Assembly: GCA_022925895.1 (NCBI GenBank)
Contig: JAKSYS010000058.1
Location: forward strand, 88,373-152,372
From: Fragilaria crotonensis
Lineage: Eukaryota; Bacillariophyta; Fragilariophyceae; Fragilariales; Fragilariaceae
DNA: 64,000 nt
Direction: 5' to 3'
A model generated the notes under the pieces. That model was given only the letters and a program-made list of their open reading frames with translations. It had not been told where the DNA came from and ran no database searches. This document shows, one piece after another, positions 12,088-22,800 of this stretch (position 1 is the stretch's first letter; every line of letters begins with the position of its first letter). A program made the position numbers and the translations under genes.

Positions 12088-13492
12088 AGGAGCATGGCAC
12101 GGGGCGTGTTACAAGCAGTCGGAGAAGGATAACTTTCCGGTTTTCAATCAGGAGACGGAGGCTGAAGACTTGGTGTCAGACGACAAGATGGAGGAAGAGG
12201 ACCCGAATAGATTTAAGGAGGCAAGAGACGGTGACCATCTAATGACGCCTTTTCAATGCGATGGGTGTCATTTCGAAAATTGTAAGCGGCGACATCCAAT
12301 TCCGAACAACTCCCAAGATGAAGTTGCTTTGTTATGCATTCGACGAGCGAATTTGGATGCGTTATGGTCGAGGGAACGATCAACGGTAAGATCGAATCGG
12401 CTACAAGGGAAACACTGGGTTTCAGCGAGTGAAAGTGCAGGATGGAGTAATCTCGCGCTGCCCAAGAGGGGGCCATTCCCAGTTGAGGACACCTTTGGAA
12501 TGCAAGCGGCTGTCAACATGTTGTTGCGATCAAGAGACGTGGGTATCAACTCGAAAAACATTCAGTATGAAACGATGAGGAAGCTCAGATCCTTTCTGTC
12601 CAACTTCGTACACACAACCTATGGAGGACATGGCGATACATTCATGTCGGAAGATGGTGGGGGTGGCACCATCTCAATGTCTCCTACGAATTCACCGTGG
12701 TTTAAACGCTTCATGAGGGGAGTGCATAAGAGGATGGGCGACGTATGGATTCCAGACCGAGCGTTAATGAAGCGTGAACTTATGTTTTGTCTGACCCTGT
12801 TGGAAGAAGATTGGATATGTTATTTCGATGCGGATGATGGAGGAGGAAAGCTGAAAGCTGCTCTCACAGCAACAATGCTGATCGCAGGTTGGTTTGCAGC
12901 TTTGCGGGGAGAGGAGATCGTAAGAATTGACGTCGGACAGATGCGGCAGCACTGGGTGGAGAGCGTAAACCACACTGAAGAACCACACGTCCCGCTGATG
13001 TTGTCGGGTCGGTTCAAGCGCGAGATTGGTGAGAAGGTATTCTGTCAACCACTAGCTATGACATCAAAGTCGGGAGTTAACATCGGGGAATGGATATGGA
13101 GAACTCTTGAGACTTTGGGACAACAAAACATTATGTCGGGCCCAATGTTTCGAGTGGCCGATAAAGGGAAGGGAGTCTACAAGCGAGCCACGACGGCTGA
13201 TTTGAACCCAAGTTTTATTGGACTGCTGGAGAGAGTCCAAAAACGTTGGGCTAATGCTTTTGTAGGAAATTTGGATATCGGCAAAGAATTCAGCATTGGT
13301 CGTTCATTGCGCAGAGGAGTGACTTCAGAAGCACAAAATGTTGGAATACCAAGAGAAGTCATTGAAGCCAACAACAGATGGAGACGTCAAGCGCGATCTA
13401 AAGGACTCACTCCGGGAATGTCAATGATGGAACGATACTCGGATGCCAAAGCAAGCGTTCCGACGCTGGTGCGGTTTTCGAAGGACTTGTAG
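12017..13492 (+). CDS. Tyrosine recombinase (YR) of DIRS element
   Basis: Would catalyse integration of the circular cDNA. The open frame starts at a GTG at 12017, and the first in-frame ATG is at 12188. A cysteine-bearing phrase MTPFQCDGCHFENC near 12242-12283 is typical of the start of the DIRS recombinase domain. Catalytic signatures, numbered from 12017: R297 in AALRGEEIVR, the RSLRRG box (R429-R432), and Y474 in MMERYSD near the C-terminus. The box is normally HSLRRG, and here the His position is Arg. The NNRWRR phrase supplies the residue upstream of the nucleophilic Tyr. Intact throughout, unlike gag and RT. It overlaps the end of the RNase H frame, so it may be translated by frameshift, reinitiation or from its own ATG. 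Confidence 0.85.
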   Translation: MTQLHGVVCANFGFQRGVSLGSCEGAWHGACYKQSEKDNFPVFNQETEAEDLVSDDKMEEEDPNRFKEARDGDHLMTPFQCDGCHFENCKRRHPIPNNSQDEVALLCIRRANLDALWSRERSTVRSNRLQGKHWVSASESAGWSNLALPKRGPFPVEDTFGMQAAVNMLLRSRDVGINSKNIQYETMRKLRSFLSNFVHTTYGGHGDTFMSEDGGGGTISMSPTNSPWFKRFMRGVHKRMGDVWIPDRALMKRELMFCLTLLEEDWICYFDADDGGGKLKAALTATMLIAGWFAALRGEEIVRIDVGQMRQHWVESVNHTEEPHVPLMLSGRFKREIGEKVFCQPLAMTSKSGVNIGEWIWRTLETLGQQNIMSGPMFRVADKGKGVYKRATTADLNPSFIGLLERVQKRWANAFVGNLDIGKEFSIGRSLRRGVTSEAQNVGIPREVIEANNRWRRQARSKGLTPGMSMMERYSDAKASVPTLVRFSKDL

Positions 13493-13606
13493 TAGGAGAA
13501 CCAAAGCCCAATTTCCCAAAAGTCTCTACTGGGAAAGCGTTGTCGACCGCTAACCTATGACGACTAATCGATGAGGGAAGTTTGGGAGGTAGAGTGCCGA
13601 GGGGGG

Positions 13607-14103
13607 TTTTTTGCGCTGAGAACTCTACGAGTTCGCAGCCCATGTTTTGTGAAGATTCTTGAGACTACCAAGCGAATCCTTTTGAAGTCGAAGCAGAGCG
13701 ATCGGATTTGCTATCCGATCGCTCTTGGCGAGAATATGCACATATAGCGTATTTTCGTCAGAAGGCAAACCCGATGGGAATGTACTTGGACGCAGACTCC
13801 AAGTCGGGCCTTCTGTCAGACAGAGACATCAGAGGAGGGAATTGGATTAGCAAGAATTGGAGACCGGCCTTGCATTTTTATTTTGTGAGCCGGGAAACAT
13901 TTGGAATTTTGTCACGAAATCCATATTTAAGCAGGGAATCGGGAAAGTGACAAGCCACCCCCCACTACGGCAGTGCTTCTACAATTGAACACTGCTATTA
14001 TCGGTTGAAGAAGTTGTAAACTCTAATTTTTATGTCTGGGAGAAGACTCCAGGGTAGATATAGATAATGGTGTCCCGAGGACGAATCTGAAACGATTAAG
14101 TAC
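13607..14103 (+). repeat. Split direct repeat B1
   Basis: 497 bp starting ttttttgcgctgagaactc and ending cgattaagtac. Repeated at 14346-14842 with two differences seen by eye (a/t near 13876 and g/t near 14055) and no indel. It holds a strong hairpin (13696-13724) and an 80-codon open frame (13708-13950, TTG start), conserved in both copies but resembling nothing I know. Confidence 0.9.
13696..13724. other. Perfect 11-bp hairpin in repeat B1
   Basis: Stem gagcgatcgga / tccgatcgctc with a 7-base loop tttgcta. The same hairpin occurs in B2 at 14435-14463. It lies downstream of all three ORFs, so it could be an RNA structural or termination signal, or a recombination-site element. The function is not known from the sequence. 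Confidence 0.6.
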
Positions 14104-14330
14104 CTAACCATGCCCCAAGCTACGAAGGTACCCAAGACTGACAGACGAGGAACCGGTACACCATTCATTTATACAAACACAGCAACGGTATCAATTCTTT
14201 TGAAAAGTCATTTTCAAGAATCGGCACTTTGGAGCAACATCTCATACATACGTCGAACGAGAATAACAACAGGTTGAAGAGAAAAGACTGATCATCTTTT
14301 GGACCCGACTGCGTCGTTATTTTTGATTTC
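14104..14330 (+). repeat. Split direct repeat A2
   Basis: Identical by eye to A1 (5832-6058). It lies between B1 and B2. A 15-base C/A-rich linker (cacacccacccaccc) separates it from B2. The B1/A2 junction at 14103/14104 (aagtac/ctaacc) is what the circular intermediate's B-A junction should look like. Confidence 0.9.
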
Positions 14331-14345
14331 CACACCCACCCACCC

Positions 14346-14842
14346 TTTTTTGCGCTGAGAACTCTACGAGTTCGCAGCCCATGTTTTGTGAAGATTCTTG
14401 AGACTACCAAGCGAATCCTTTTGAAGTCGAAGCAGAGCGATCGGATTTGCTATCCGATCGCTCTTGGCGAGAATATGCACATATAGCGTATTTTCGTCAG
14501 AAGGCAAACCCGATGGGAATGTACTTGGACGCAGACTCCAAGTCGGGCCTTCTGTCAGACAGAGACATCAGAGGAGGGAATTGGATTAGCAAGAATTGGA
14601 GACCGGCCTTGCTTTTTTATTTTGTGAGCCGGGAAACATTTGGAATTTTGTCACGAAATCCATATTTAAGCAGGGAATCGGGAAAGTGACAAGCCACCCC
14701 CCACTACGGCAGTGCTTCTACAATTGAACACTGCTATTATCGGTTGAAGAAGTTGTAAACTCTAATTTTTATGTCTGGGAGAAGACTCCAGGTTAGATAT
14801 AGATAATGGTGTCCCGAGGACGAATCTGAAACGATTAAGTAC
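14346..14842 (+). repeat. Split direct repeat B2 (3' end of DIRS element)
   Basis: Second copy of the 497-bp B block, ending cgattaagtac. The same 11-bp-stem hairpin is at 14435-14463. The flanking host DNA begins cgctccgaactccg. Confidence 0.9.
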
Positions 14843-15230
14843 CGCTCCGAACTCCGACATTTACCGACAAACAGCTGACGACCTTGTGTTCCTCGTCCGC
14901 GACAGAGAATACAGACGCGATCTCATGTGCGTATGCGCATAAATGTTATCCAGTATTTCTTTTTTTGTCGTATGCGTGTATCACGTATGATTCGCTTCCT
15001 GAAGGACGAACTATGATATACTTACTTGAATGGGAGAGCATCAATGTATTTTCATTGTGAAGAAGGCATAAATAATAAATAACGAAAAAAAACGAAAGAC
15101 GTAGTCTAATCCTTTCGACGACTTTCTACCTTTCTACCAATACAGGTTGCTCCCTGTGAGGACAAAGAGGATCCCACTCTCGCTGTCACAAGGTGCTGAC
15201 AATCTTTATCGAAATAAAACGACTCAGATC
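14843..15230. other. 5' flank of amino-acid transporter
   Basis: No gene seen. AT-rich, with A-runs near 15080-15095 just upstream of the transporter. It presumably contains its promoter and leader, but I see no definable motif. Confidence 0.4.
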
Positions 15231-17279
15231 ATGTCGCAGACTGCCCCGGATACCTTCCGGTTTTCATTGTCGGATGAACAGATGGTGCAACGAGCGGCGG
15301 CTCGTGCACAGAGTCATCATAGCAGGGGCAGCATTGTCTCTATTGGAACTTCGGCGTCACGACGAGCCTCAAGAATGTCCATGATTGCCTTTGCTTCAGC
15401 TGAGCTTATTCATCCTGATGAGGAGAATGTCGGAATATCCTCATTCCTGTCCGCTTGCCTTACAGCCAATTACATTTCGGTTGGATACATACTTGTGCCA
15501 TGGGGTGAGTCAGCGTGAATCGCTTGTAACAAGATAAAGGACGATGATGTAACCTCAACCTTTGATCTTGTCTGCCATCAGCGTTTGCACAGGCAGGTCT
15601 CGTTCTCACAGCTGTCGCTTTTTTATTGATCATGCTTCAGTCCTACATTACCTGCACGTACGTTATGGAAGCATGTGCAAGAGCTGAGCTTCTGGCCACC
15701 ATCTCCGAGGAACGAGATTGGCAGCAAGGTGTCGGCAATGTGCCTTCGTCACTATCCCTTGGAGAAAAAGTTGGGGTCGATACGAAAGTGCCAGTTTCCT
15801 CTCGCAATGTGCACCGATTATCCAATACGGTTGAGAGCATTGAAAGTGATTCCCCGGAATGCGATGTTGAACAGACAGTTGAGTCAGAGGCATTCCATAC
15901 AACAAAGACTATAGTCAAGCATGGCGGAAACCAACCTCTCTCATGGTCCAGTCTCGACGACAACAACACTCTTCCCAAGATTCGCAATCGAAAATTTGAG
16001 TTGCCAGAGCTTTCTCGCATCTTCTTGGGACGGTCGTGGAGTCTCGTCTTCACTGCAACGGCATGCCTCGATCTTTACGGCCTGACGTGGTCGGTTGCGG
16101 CCGTCTTTGCGTCCTCCCTTGCTGCCGAGTTCTCAATTCTGAGCAGTGTGGATGATTATGTTTCCTTCATCCTCATCTTTGCTGTCGTGGTTATTGCAAT
16201 ATCCTTCGTCCCGATTGTCGCGCAAGTCTGGCTTCAGATGGCGTTTTTCGCGGGGCGAATGTTGATGGTGATAATCATGTTGACAACAACAGCTGCGGCC
16301 TTTGGGGCTGCAGAACCACACTTTGGGGATCAAGATGGTCCTCAGAGAACAGCTCCCTTGGCTAACTTTGGAGTCCTTCATCTGTAAGTGTGAAACGAGG
16401 TGATTACCTGGCAGCGTATAAGTGGTATGAAGGTTGTCTCACAGTCTCACCCTCGCGCCCCGTGCCTTGTGCACCTGCACCTGGATGCAGTGCGACTCAA
16501 ATCTGCATATTTTCGACTGCATTTCAGTTCTCGGTGCCAGTCATTGCATCGATTTCGATCGATAAGTCGAAAACGAAGCTAATCTACTTGGGATCGTCTG
16601 CGTACATCTGTGGCTCCGTCTTGATCTTGAGTTTGGTGCTGGCTTCTTATTTTGGCAGTGATCTCATGGAAAAATCGTCCAACATTAACTGGGCGGTGTA
16701 TCATGGTGGCACTGGCTCATTTGACGAGGAATCAGGACAACAGATCAACGTCGCATGGTGGGCCACTATGCTTTCCAAGTACGTGTTGATATATCCAGCA
16801 ATTGACAGCGTGTCAACCTTCGTCCTTTGCTCGCTTTCGATAGCAGAGATTATCATGGGAGCTTGGTACGGTGATGCAATTCATGACAAGCCGCCAAGTT
16901 GGGTGCGGCAGATATTGTTTCGTCTCGTCGCCCTAATTCCTCAGATTGTTGGTGCAACGTTTGTACGAGATTTGAGTGTCATGTAAGTGTACGACCCCGA
17001 GTACCTCTCGTCGCTTAATGTTTGAGATGTCTTTCCCACCCTTTTTCTCACGTGGCCCGAAGTGCAAACTACACAGGTTTGTTCACAGTTTTCAGCTACA
17101 CTGTTTGCCCGTGTCTGCTACAAGTTTTTAGCTCCAGAATAGTCAAAAAGGCTGGCATGGGAACGACAACCCGATACCACACCGCGTTTTCGAACGAATC
17201 GTCAGCCTGGATGGTAGCGCTCTTTGGTGTGTTAATAATTTTCTACGCCATTATCGGATCCGCCGTAATTGCTACATAA
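15231..17279 (+). CDS. Amino-acid transporter, AAAP (Aa_trans) family, four exons
   Basis: Exons 15231-15504, 15582-16383, 16491-16982 and 17063-17279. The introns have GTGAGT or GTAAGT donors and AG acceptors, and the total coding length of 1785 nt is exactly in frame (594 residues). The predicted product is a multi-pass permease that would move amino acids with a cation across a membrane. It has a polar, Ser/Arg-rich N-terminus and then the family's first helices (CLTANYISVGYILVPWAFAQ joins exons 1 and 2). A long acidic cytoplasmic loop follows, then further hydrophobic helices including a block near ATQICIFSTAFQFSVP (exon 3 start), and the DLSVIANYTG join of exons 3 and 4. The ATG at 15231 is the first in frame. 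The splice choices for introns 2 and 3 were made by frame and family pattern, and simple AG alternatives at 16527 and 17076 break the frame. The substrate cannot be told from sequence. Confidence 0.8.
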
Positions 17280-17513
17280 GCCAGCGGAATGACATGCTTT
17301 ATGAAGGCGCGGCCACATGAGCCACAAGACGCCTCTGCTTGATCTATTGGAGAACATCCGACGCTGAAAACATCGCATTAGACAAATTACAGATCGTTCT
17401 GGAATACATTGTTGTCGTACTCCTGATGCTCAGAGCTCCCTTCTTTCCCACATTTATTAAAATTAGTTTATCTGAGCGATGATTTACAACCTCGATAATG
17501 TACAGGCGGACAT

Positions 17514-18813
17514 TCATGCAACTTTAGTTTCGCAGGGTGGCAATAGTCGCTGCGATTGCATCCATTTCTTAGCCTGTTTCTGAAAGCCTTGGGCAGTATT
17601 CCCTTCATTGTCAAACTTCACATCATTGATAAGGCGATCTTCCATCTCAATCAGTGCCTCTAACTTGCTTCTTCGAACCATGGCCTCCTCTGTCACTCGT
17701 CCCTCTCGGTCTTTTACGCTTTTCATCAGGTCAGCTTGTTGATCCATCATGCTTGAAAGTGAGACCGCCAAGCTTCCGATTCGATCACTCAAGTTGTCTG
17801 CCTTGCGTTTATACACGTCAGTGCTGGCGGAGACTTCAGCAAGTGTTTGGCGAAGGTCGTCACGTTCGCGTTCGAGATCAAAGAGTTTGGCTGTCAACTC
17901 CTCAAGAAGCTCATCCTTTTCCGCACATTCACGTTCTTTTCGGCTCAAAGAAGCCTCCATTGACTTGAGATTCTGGTGGGCATCCTTGAGTGCAGCATTA
18001 GAGGCATGAACCTGTCTCTCCAAATCGAACGTCTGCGACTTGAGACTCGACACACTATTGGTCATTTTGCTTTCCAATTGCACCTCGCGCTTCTTCTGTT
18101 CTTGCCTTAGCTTCGTCACTTCTTGGCGGAGACGACCAACGGTCAAGGGCGAATCTCGGCCAGTTGACTCTCCAGAAGTTGACTTGACCAAAGCCGGCAC
18201 GGAGTTTGATGACGCATCTCCGTCGGTCTTACCTTTGTCGAACCATCTCTTGAGGGCAGCAACAACTGCATCCTTTTCTGGGTATTCAGCATCTTTCGCT
18301 AGATCCATCGCTGTATTTCCATCAGCATCCACCGAGTCGCCGACATCACGATGTGCCACCAATACCATATCAATGATTGAAACGGAGGAAGGGCCCCAGC
18401 ATGCCAAGTAGTGGATGGGAAGCATGCCACGAGGATCCGGAATCTTGGCGGCTTGTGGGTTCGCCACCAGCAGCAAGCGAATGACCTCGCGGGAGGCCTG
18501 GTTCCCGCAGGCGTAGTGTAGTGCGAACATTCCCCTGATCATCGACACACTTGGCTCCTTCTGGGTAGGCTTTCAGAAGGGCTGAGATGACAGATGCAGG
18601 TGGTTGGCGGGCGCACGCAGAATGGATTGGGAGGAAACGCCACATGATCTCATCGCTGTCTTCGTAGTGACGAACAACCCATGTGCGTGCTTCGCGAGGC
18701 ACTGCATGGACGGCGTCAATCGCCACATCCCAATCACAGCTAGTGATAGCTTCATACAATTTGGTTATGTTTGTGTCGTAATCGACTTCATATTCCTCCT
18801 TGCTGCTGGTCAT
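17514..18813 (-). pseudogene. Ankyrin-repeat/coiled-coil protein (single-base frame break)
   Basis: Starts at ATG 18813. The N-terminal part reads as degenerate ankyrin repeats: a VDYDTNITKLYEAI block, FLPIHSACA, then after the break MFALHYACGNQ and MLPIHYLACWG, each followed by a helix pair. The C-terminal third is a long heptad-rich coiled coil (about codons 235-400) without membrane segments. Near 18529-18535 the frame changes by one base (an apparent extra base in the coding strand at gggaatgttc), exactly inside the DDQG-MFALHYA repeat boundary, so the conserved reading continues in the next frame. It could be an assembly indel or a real inactivating insertion. Same architecture as the gene at 24552-25919, with which it shares the MTSS start, the two-part RFLPIH/RLLPIH repeat pattern and the coiled-coil tail. 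No specific function can be assigned. Confidence 0.65.
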
Positions 18814-19155
18814 CTTGTCGCTACCGTTACCGACGAAATGCACCGACAGAAAGATGCTATTGGCGCGTTAATCAAATGTAGATAAAGTTGAGTCGTTTTT
18901 GGACTTGAGAAATGTGGGCCTCGCTAAATGCGGACCTTCGGCGACTTTCGTTGTACAAGTTCTAACGTACTTGTACTCCGAGCATAATTTTATAGCCTGA
19001 AGCCTGAATATTAGAGAGGGGTATGTAGTGTATGTATGAACATCGGGGTTCATTGGAGGTTTCGGAAGATTATTGGCCAAACGTTATGCATACCCCCCCA
19101 AATTCTGGGTCCGTTGAAGTCGTAAGTACTGTAGGTTGTGACTTTAAACACATAA

Positions 19156-19185
19156 GAGCATCCCCACCGCTGGAGCGAAATCTGA
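19156..19185 (+). repeat. Harbinger left terminal inverted repeat
   Basis: 30 bp, perfect inverse of 22801-22830. Preceded directly by TAA. Confidence 0.95.
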
Positions 19186-19258
19186 GATATGACCCGATAG
19201 GACCATTTGCGTCGACAATTTTGTCCAAAATGCATGGCACCGCTTGGGCTCGATACCT

Positions 19259-19333
19259 CAGATTTCGCGCCCGAGGGGCTCGAAATCTGAATTGGGGCTC
19301 GAGAATAGAACCAAATTGCTGAATTCTCGAGCC
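19259..19333. other. Two subterminal hairpins in Harbinger left end
   Basis: cagatttcg (19259-19267) pairs with cgaaatctg (19281-19289), and ggctcgagaat (19296-19306) pairs perfectly with attctcgagcc (19323-19333). The shared gctcga and aaatctg words also occur in the terminal repeats and near 22779, as expected of transposase-binding subterminal motifs. Confidence 0.55.
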
Positions 19334-19537
19334 GGCTCCAGATTCTCGCGCCCCTCGTTTTGTCCTATTCGACCCATTCGAATAAAAAATTAACCAATAG
19401 AATGTTATCACGGACGCTGTTTGAAGAGACCGTGACTGATGTCATTTTGCCCGTGATCGGAATGTATCATGTATCATGTATCATGTATGAACATTCTCAT
19501 GTATCATGTATAACAACAGAATTTTGACTTCCAAAAA

Positions 19538-20950
19538 ATGAACTTCTTTGACGACGACGACGATGACATCATGGAGTTCCTCATCCATGAGGAGGACGAT
19601 GACTTCACCGAAGCTCTGGTTATTATCGCCGACAATCTTGAGGACGATACCGACGAGGATGACGATGACATTCCTTTTGTTCCCCCATTTGTTTGGGGTA
19701 GTGGTTCTCGTGTTGGAAAGGCTCCCAACATTGAACGTCGTCGTGTTTTTTACTCACACCTCCTTTTCAATGATTTTTGGGGTCCTACTCCCATTTACAA
19801 CGCCACATACTTCAAGAAGTTCTTCAAGATGCCAATTGCATTGTTTGACGACATCGTGGCAAAAGTGACTGCAAACGACGACTACTTCCGACAGAAGACG
19901 GATGCTGTGGGTAAGATGGGACTGTCATCGCTTCAGAAGATCTGCTCAGCTGTCCGTCAGCTCACATCTGGTGTCAGTTCCGCAGAACACGATGACAAGT
20001 ATCGTATGGCTGCATCAACAGGGTTGGAAGCCTGCAAACGCTTCTGTCATTCAGTCATTGAAGTGTATGGTGACGACGCGCTCCGTCACCCAAATGCTAT
20101 TGACATCGGACGACTGCTTGATGAGGGTTGCGCTGCTGGCTTTCCCGGATGTATAGGCTCAATTGATTGCATGCATTGGGAGTGGAAGAACTGTCCTTCC
20201 GGTTGGAAAGGCATGTTTCAAGGAAAGTCAGGCGTCCCGACAGTTGTTTTGGAGGCAATCGCTGATAACCGATGTCGTTTTTGGCATTTCAACTTTGGAT
20301 CTGCAGGGGCATTGAATGATCTCAACATCTTGGACCGCTCTCCCTTGTTTGACAATGCCGTTCGCGGTGAATCTCCTTCTGTTCATTTTGTTGTGAACGG
20401 GAATGCCTATCAGTACGCATATTGGCTTGGTGACGGAATCTATCCTCGCTATGCTTGCTTTGTGAAAACGTTTGCAAAACCCCAGACTCGGATGCAAAAA
20501 ATGTTTGCATCGGCGCAGGAAGCAAAGAGGAAGGACATTGAGCGAGCGTTTGGAATGCTCCAAGCAAGATTTCATATCCTGACCTCAGCTTGTCGTCTTT
20601 GGGAACGTCATGCGATGAAGACAGTCATCAAGACATGTGTGATTCTTCACAATCTTGTGATTGACTTCGAGCGCCAGAACGGAATCGATTCTGACTACAT
20701 TAACAATGAAATGTACATCCCGCAGCATCCATTTGTTGTCATTCCTAGAGAGGGAGGACAAACTTGTGATACGAGATCCCAAATGATCTCGGCGATGCAG
20801 AACTCGGAACTTCACACTCGTCTTCAACACGATTTGATGATCGACAGGTGGGAAAAATGGTACGCAAACAACAATGATGACGATGACGAAGAAGAAGCTC
20901 ACGACGACGACGAAGCTCACGAAGAGAACGAAAACGAAAACGAATTGTAG
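19538..20950 (+). CDS. PIF/Harbinger DDE transposase (DDE_Tnp_4-like)
   Basis: 470 residues from ATG 19538, uninterrupted. The N-terminus is a run of Asp/Glu followed by a helical region. The catalytic core carries the family triad: D210 in GSIDCMHWEWKNCP, D261 in GALNDLNILD, and E335 in KDIERAFGMLQARF, with the conserved ADGIYP-like phrase (here GDGIYPRYACFVKT) between them. The C-terminus is again strongly acidic (Asp/Glu runs). It is expected to cut and paste the element in the nucleus together with the Myb-like partner at 21118-22565. An acid-rich N-terminus encoded by gac repeats is unusual but does not affect the core. Confidence 0.93.
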   Translation: MNFFDDDDDDIMEFLIHEEDDDFTEALVIIADNLEDDTDEDDDDIPFVPPFVWGSGSRVGKAPNIERRRVFYSHLLFNDFWGPTPIYNATYFKKFFKMPIALFDDIVAKVTANDDYFRQKTDAVGKMGLSSLQKICSAVRQLTSGVSSAEHDDKYRMAASTGLEACKRFCHSVIEVYGDDALRHPNAIDIGRLLDEGCAAGFPGCIGSIDCMHWEWKNCPSGWKGMFQGKSGVPTVVLEAIADNRCRFWHFNFGSAGALNDLNILDRSPLFDNAVRGESPSVHFVVNGNAYQYAYWLGDGIYPRYACFVKTFAKPQTRMQKMFASAQEAKRKDIERAFGMLQARFHILTSACRLWERHAMKTVIKTCVILHNLVIDFERQNGIDSDYINNEMYIPQHPFVVIPREGGQTCDTRSQMISAMQNSELHTRLQHDLMIDRWEKWYANNNDDDDEEEAHDDDEAHEENENENEL

Positions 20951-21117
20951 AACGAAAACGAATAGTAGTATGACAATAACCAGCACGGCAACTATTAGTT
21001 TGTTGACGATGCACGACGACGACATTGTTGTTTCAATCTCCTACTATTAGAAGTAGTAGTAGTAGCGGTAGAAGTTGTCGTGTATTATCTTACTAGTACT
21101 ATTGCTAGGCGTGGTTG
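20951..21117. other. Short spacer between convergent Harbinger genes
   Basis: Contains agtagtagtagtag around 21050-21066. No other feature. Confidence 0.4.
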
Positions 21118-22565
21118 TCAAGTGCAGTCCACTGCTTCCTCCTCTTCCATCGCCTCAACCTTAACTTTGACCATCAATGGAATTGGAGCATCGTTTTCCT
21201 TTTCGTCGTCAGAAAAATCAGATCCACGAATCATTGTTAAGTCGATGACGGGCGGCGTATTCTTCTCCAGCCACTTGCGTGCATTAAAGTACGTTTCATC
21301 CTCGTAATCGTCGTCATCGTCATCCTTTTCCTCGTTGTCGTTCATTGACGTGGCTGCCGCTGCGTCAAGAAGACACCCAACAAGCTTCTGCGTGTCAGGC
21401 AAAAGTCCGAAATCCTCTGGCTCGTCATCATCGTCGTTGTTGAAGCTAACAGGAACGTCCTCGTCGGGCTTCGTAATGACAACAGCAGAAACCTCCCTAG
21501 CAGCACCAGCATAGTACTCCGCGGACTTTGCGGCAAAAAAAGCGAGTGAAGCAACAGATTGCGGATTGGCCAAGAAGAGTTGCATCATCAACTGCTCTTT
21601 AGCAATTCCGTTTTTGGCTTCTACAGCCAAAGCCATACGCATTCCAACTTGGTTTTTGGTTTCCGCCGCCGATGCCAAACGTTCAAGCGAAACCTTGTTC
21701 GAATCAAAACGGGCGGATGGTAACTGTACCTTCAGCCTTTTGTTAGCAGAAGCAGCCTGCTGCTGTGCAATGACTTTCGCTTTCTTCTTTCCAATTGAAG
21801 GGCGAGGTGTCATGGAAAGGTCAGCATGAAGAACAGCACGACGAAAACCAGAATTTGCCGCACTTGTCCTTGCATCATCGTCAGAGCAGCGTCGTCGTCA
21901 GCGGCAGACATAGCAGGTTCTGCTTCAACGATGTTGCTCTTGTCAACAAGAACATTTGAATTTTCGTCGTTGCTATCAACAGATGAATTCAACAAAGCAG
22001 TTATGTTAGCAACAGGGAACACTGCAGCAACACGAATTGCATCACGTTCCATAGCACGTTCGTTGTCGTTGTCGAGGAGGGCCAATGCCCGAGCCACTCT
22101 GGGATGGATAGTGTCAAGTGAGATTTCATACTTAGGCAATGTCCTCTTGAGTATATCATACACAATGTCGTGTTTAAACATCTTTCCCTGCTTGGTCTGA
22201 AACTCAGCCTTCGCCTTTGTTGTGTAGTCAATCATGGACCAACCACTGTGGAATTCACGAAGAGCGGAGTGAAGATAGCCAACATACTTGTTCACTTCAG
22301 CCTGCAACACTTTGTTGAACCGATTCTTCAATGAGAGAAGAGTACGGGTTGCCAATCCTCCGCCCTTGATAAAACTGTCACGAATCTTCTTCCAATACGT
22401 CTCGCCATCTTGATCAGTACCGATTGCCGCATTCGTCGTGACGAAAACATACGCAGAAGCCAACTTCATGTCTTCATCAATCTTGAAGTTACCAGTTTGA
22501 CGACCAACAGTGGAGCGAATGCTGGCTCGGTTTGTACCCTGGTTGTCCGCATTGGCATCTTCCAT
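21118..22565 (-). pseudogene. Harbinger Myb/SANT-like accessory protein (one frame break)
   Basis: The DNA-binding partner that PIF/Harbinger transposases need. From ATG 22565 it has a Myb/SANT-like domain (FKIDEDMKLASAYVFVTTNA, AIGTDQ, YWKKIRDSFI, and a FKHDIVYDILKR helix), then a region typical of the associated C-terminal domain (RPSIGKKKAKVIAQQQ, and a long Ala/Lys/Gln helix ending EQLMMQLFLANP). The two halves are in different frames (22565-21810 and 21813-21118). Reading the second frame upstream gives SDDDARTSAANSGF, so the break lies near 21880-21900 and is a single missing base. I found no GT-AG pair that would make it an intron. It ends in an acidic tail. Confidence 0.8.
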
Positions 22566-22800
22566 GGTGGATGACGTTAAAAGAAGTGACAAGGAGGTGA
22601 GGATCAATCGACAAAACACTCGTTGACACCAGACGACAATACTCGAGACTACACACAAAATTCAAATCGGAGCCTAATTTACGGCGCGCGCCAGTATTAA
22701 TTGCTGGAGAATTTGAAAAAAAATCTGCACGCGGTGCGAGAAAGATACCACCAAAATGTCCAAAATAGGTTTCTAAAGGCTCGAGACCAATATGTCCGAT

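Larger units (their letters stand above)
5832..14842 (+). mobile_element. Complete DIRS-order (PAT/Ngaro-type) tyrosine-recombinase retrotransposon
   Basis: About 9.0 kb. A 227-bp block (A) at 5832-6058 recurs identically at 14104-14330, and a 497-bp block (B) occurs at 13607-14103 and 14346-14842, giving the order A1-ORFs-B1-A2-B2. These split direct repeats are the hallmark of PAT/Ngaro/VIPER-type DIRS elements, which integrate with a tyrosine recombinase and not a DDE integrase. Between the repeats lie a gag-like gene, a reverse transcriptase/RNase H gene and a tyrosine recombinase gene, in that order. I see no methyltransferase domain. No target duplication is expected and none is seen; a C is shared at the left end, the B1/A2 junction and the right end. 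The two A copies match throughout and the B copies differ at two bases by eye, so insertion is recent, although gag and RT carry single-base frame breaks. Confidence 0.9.
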
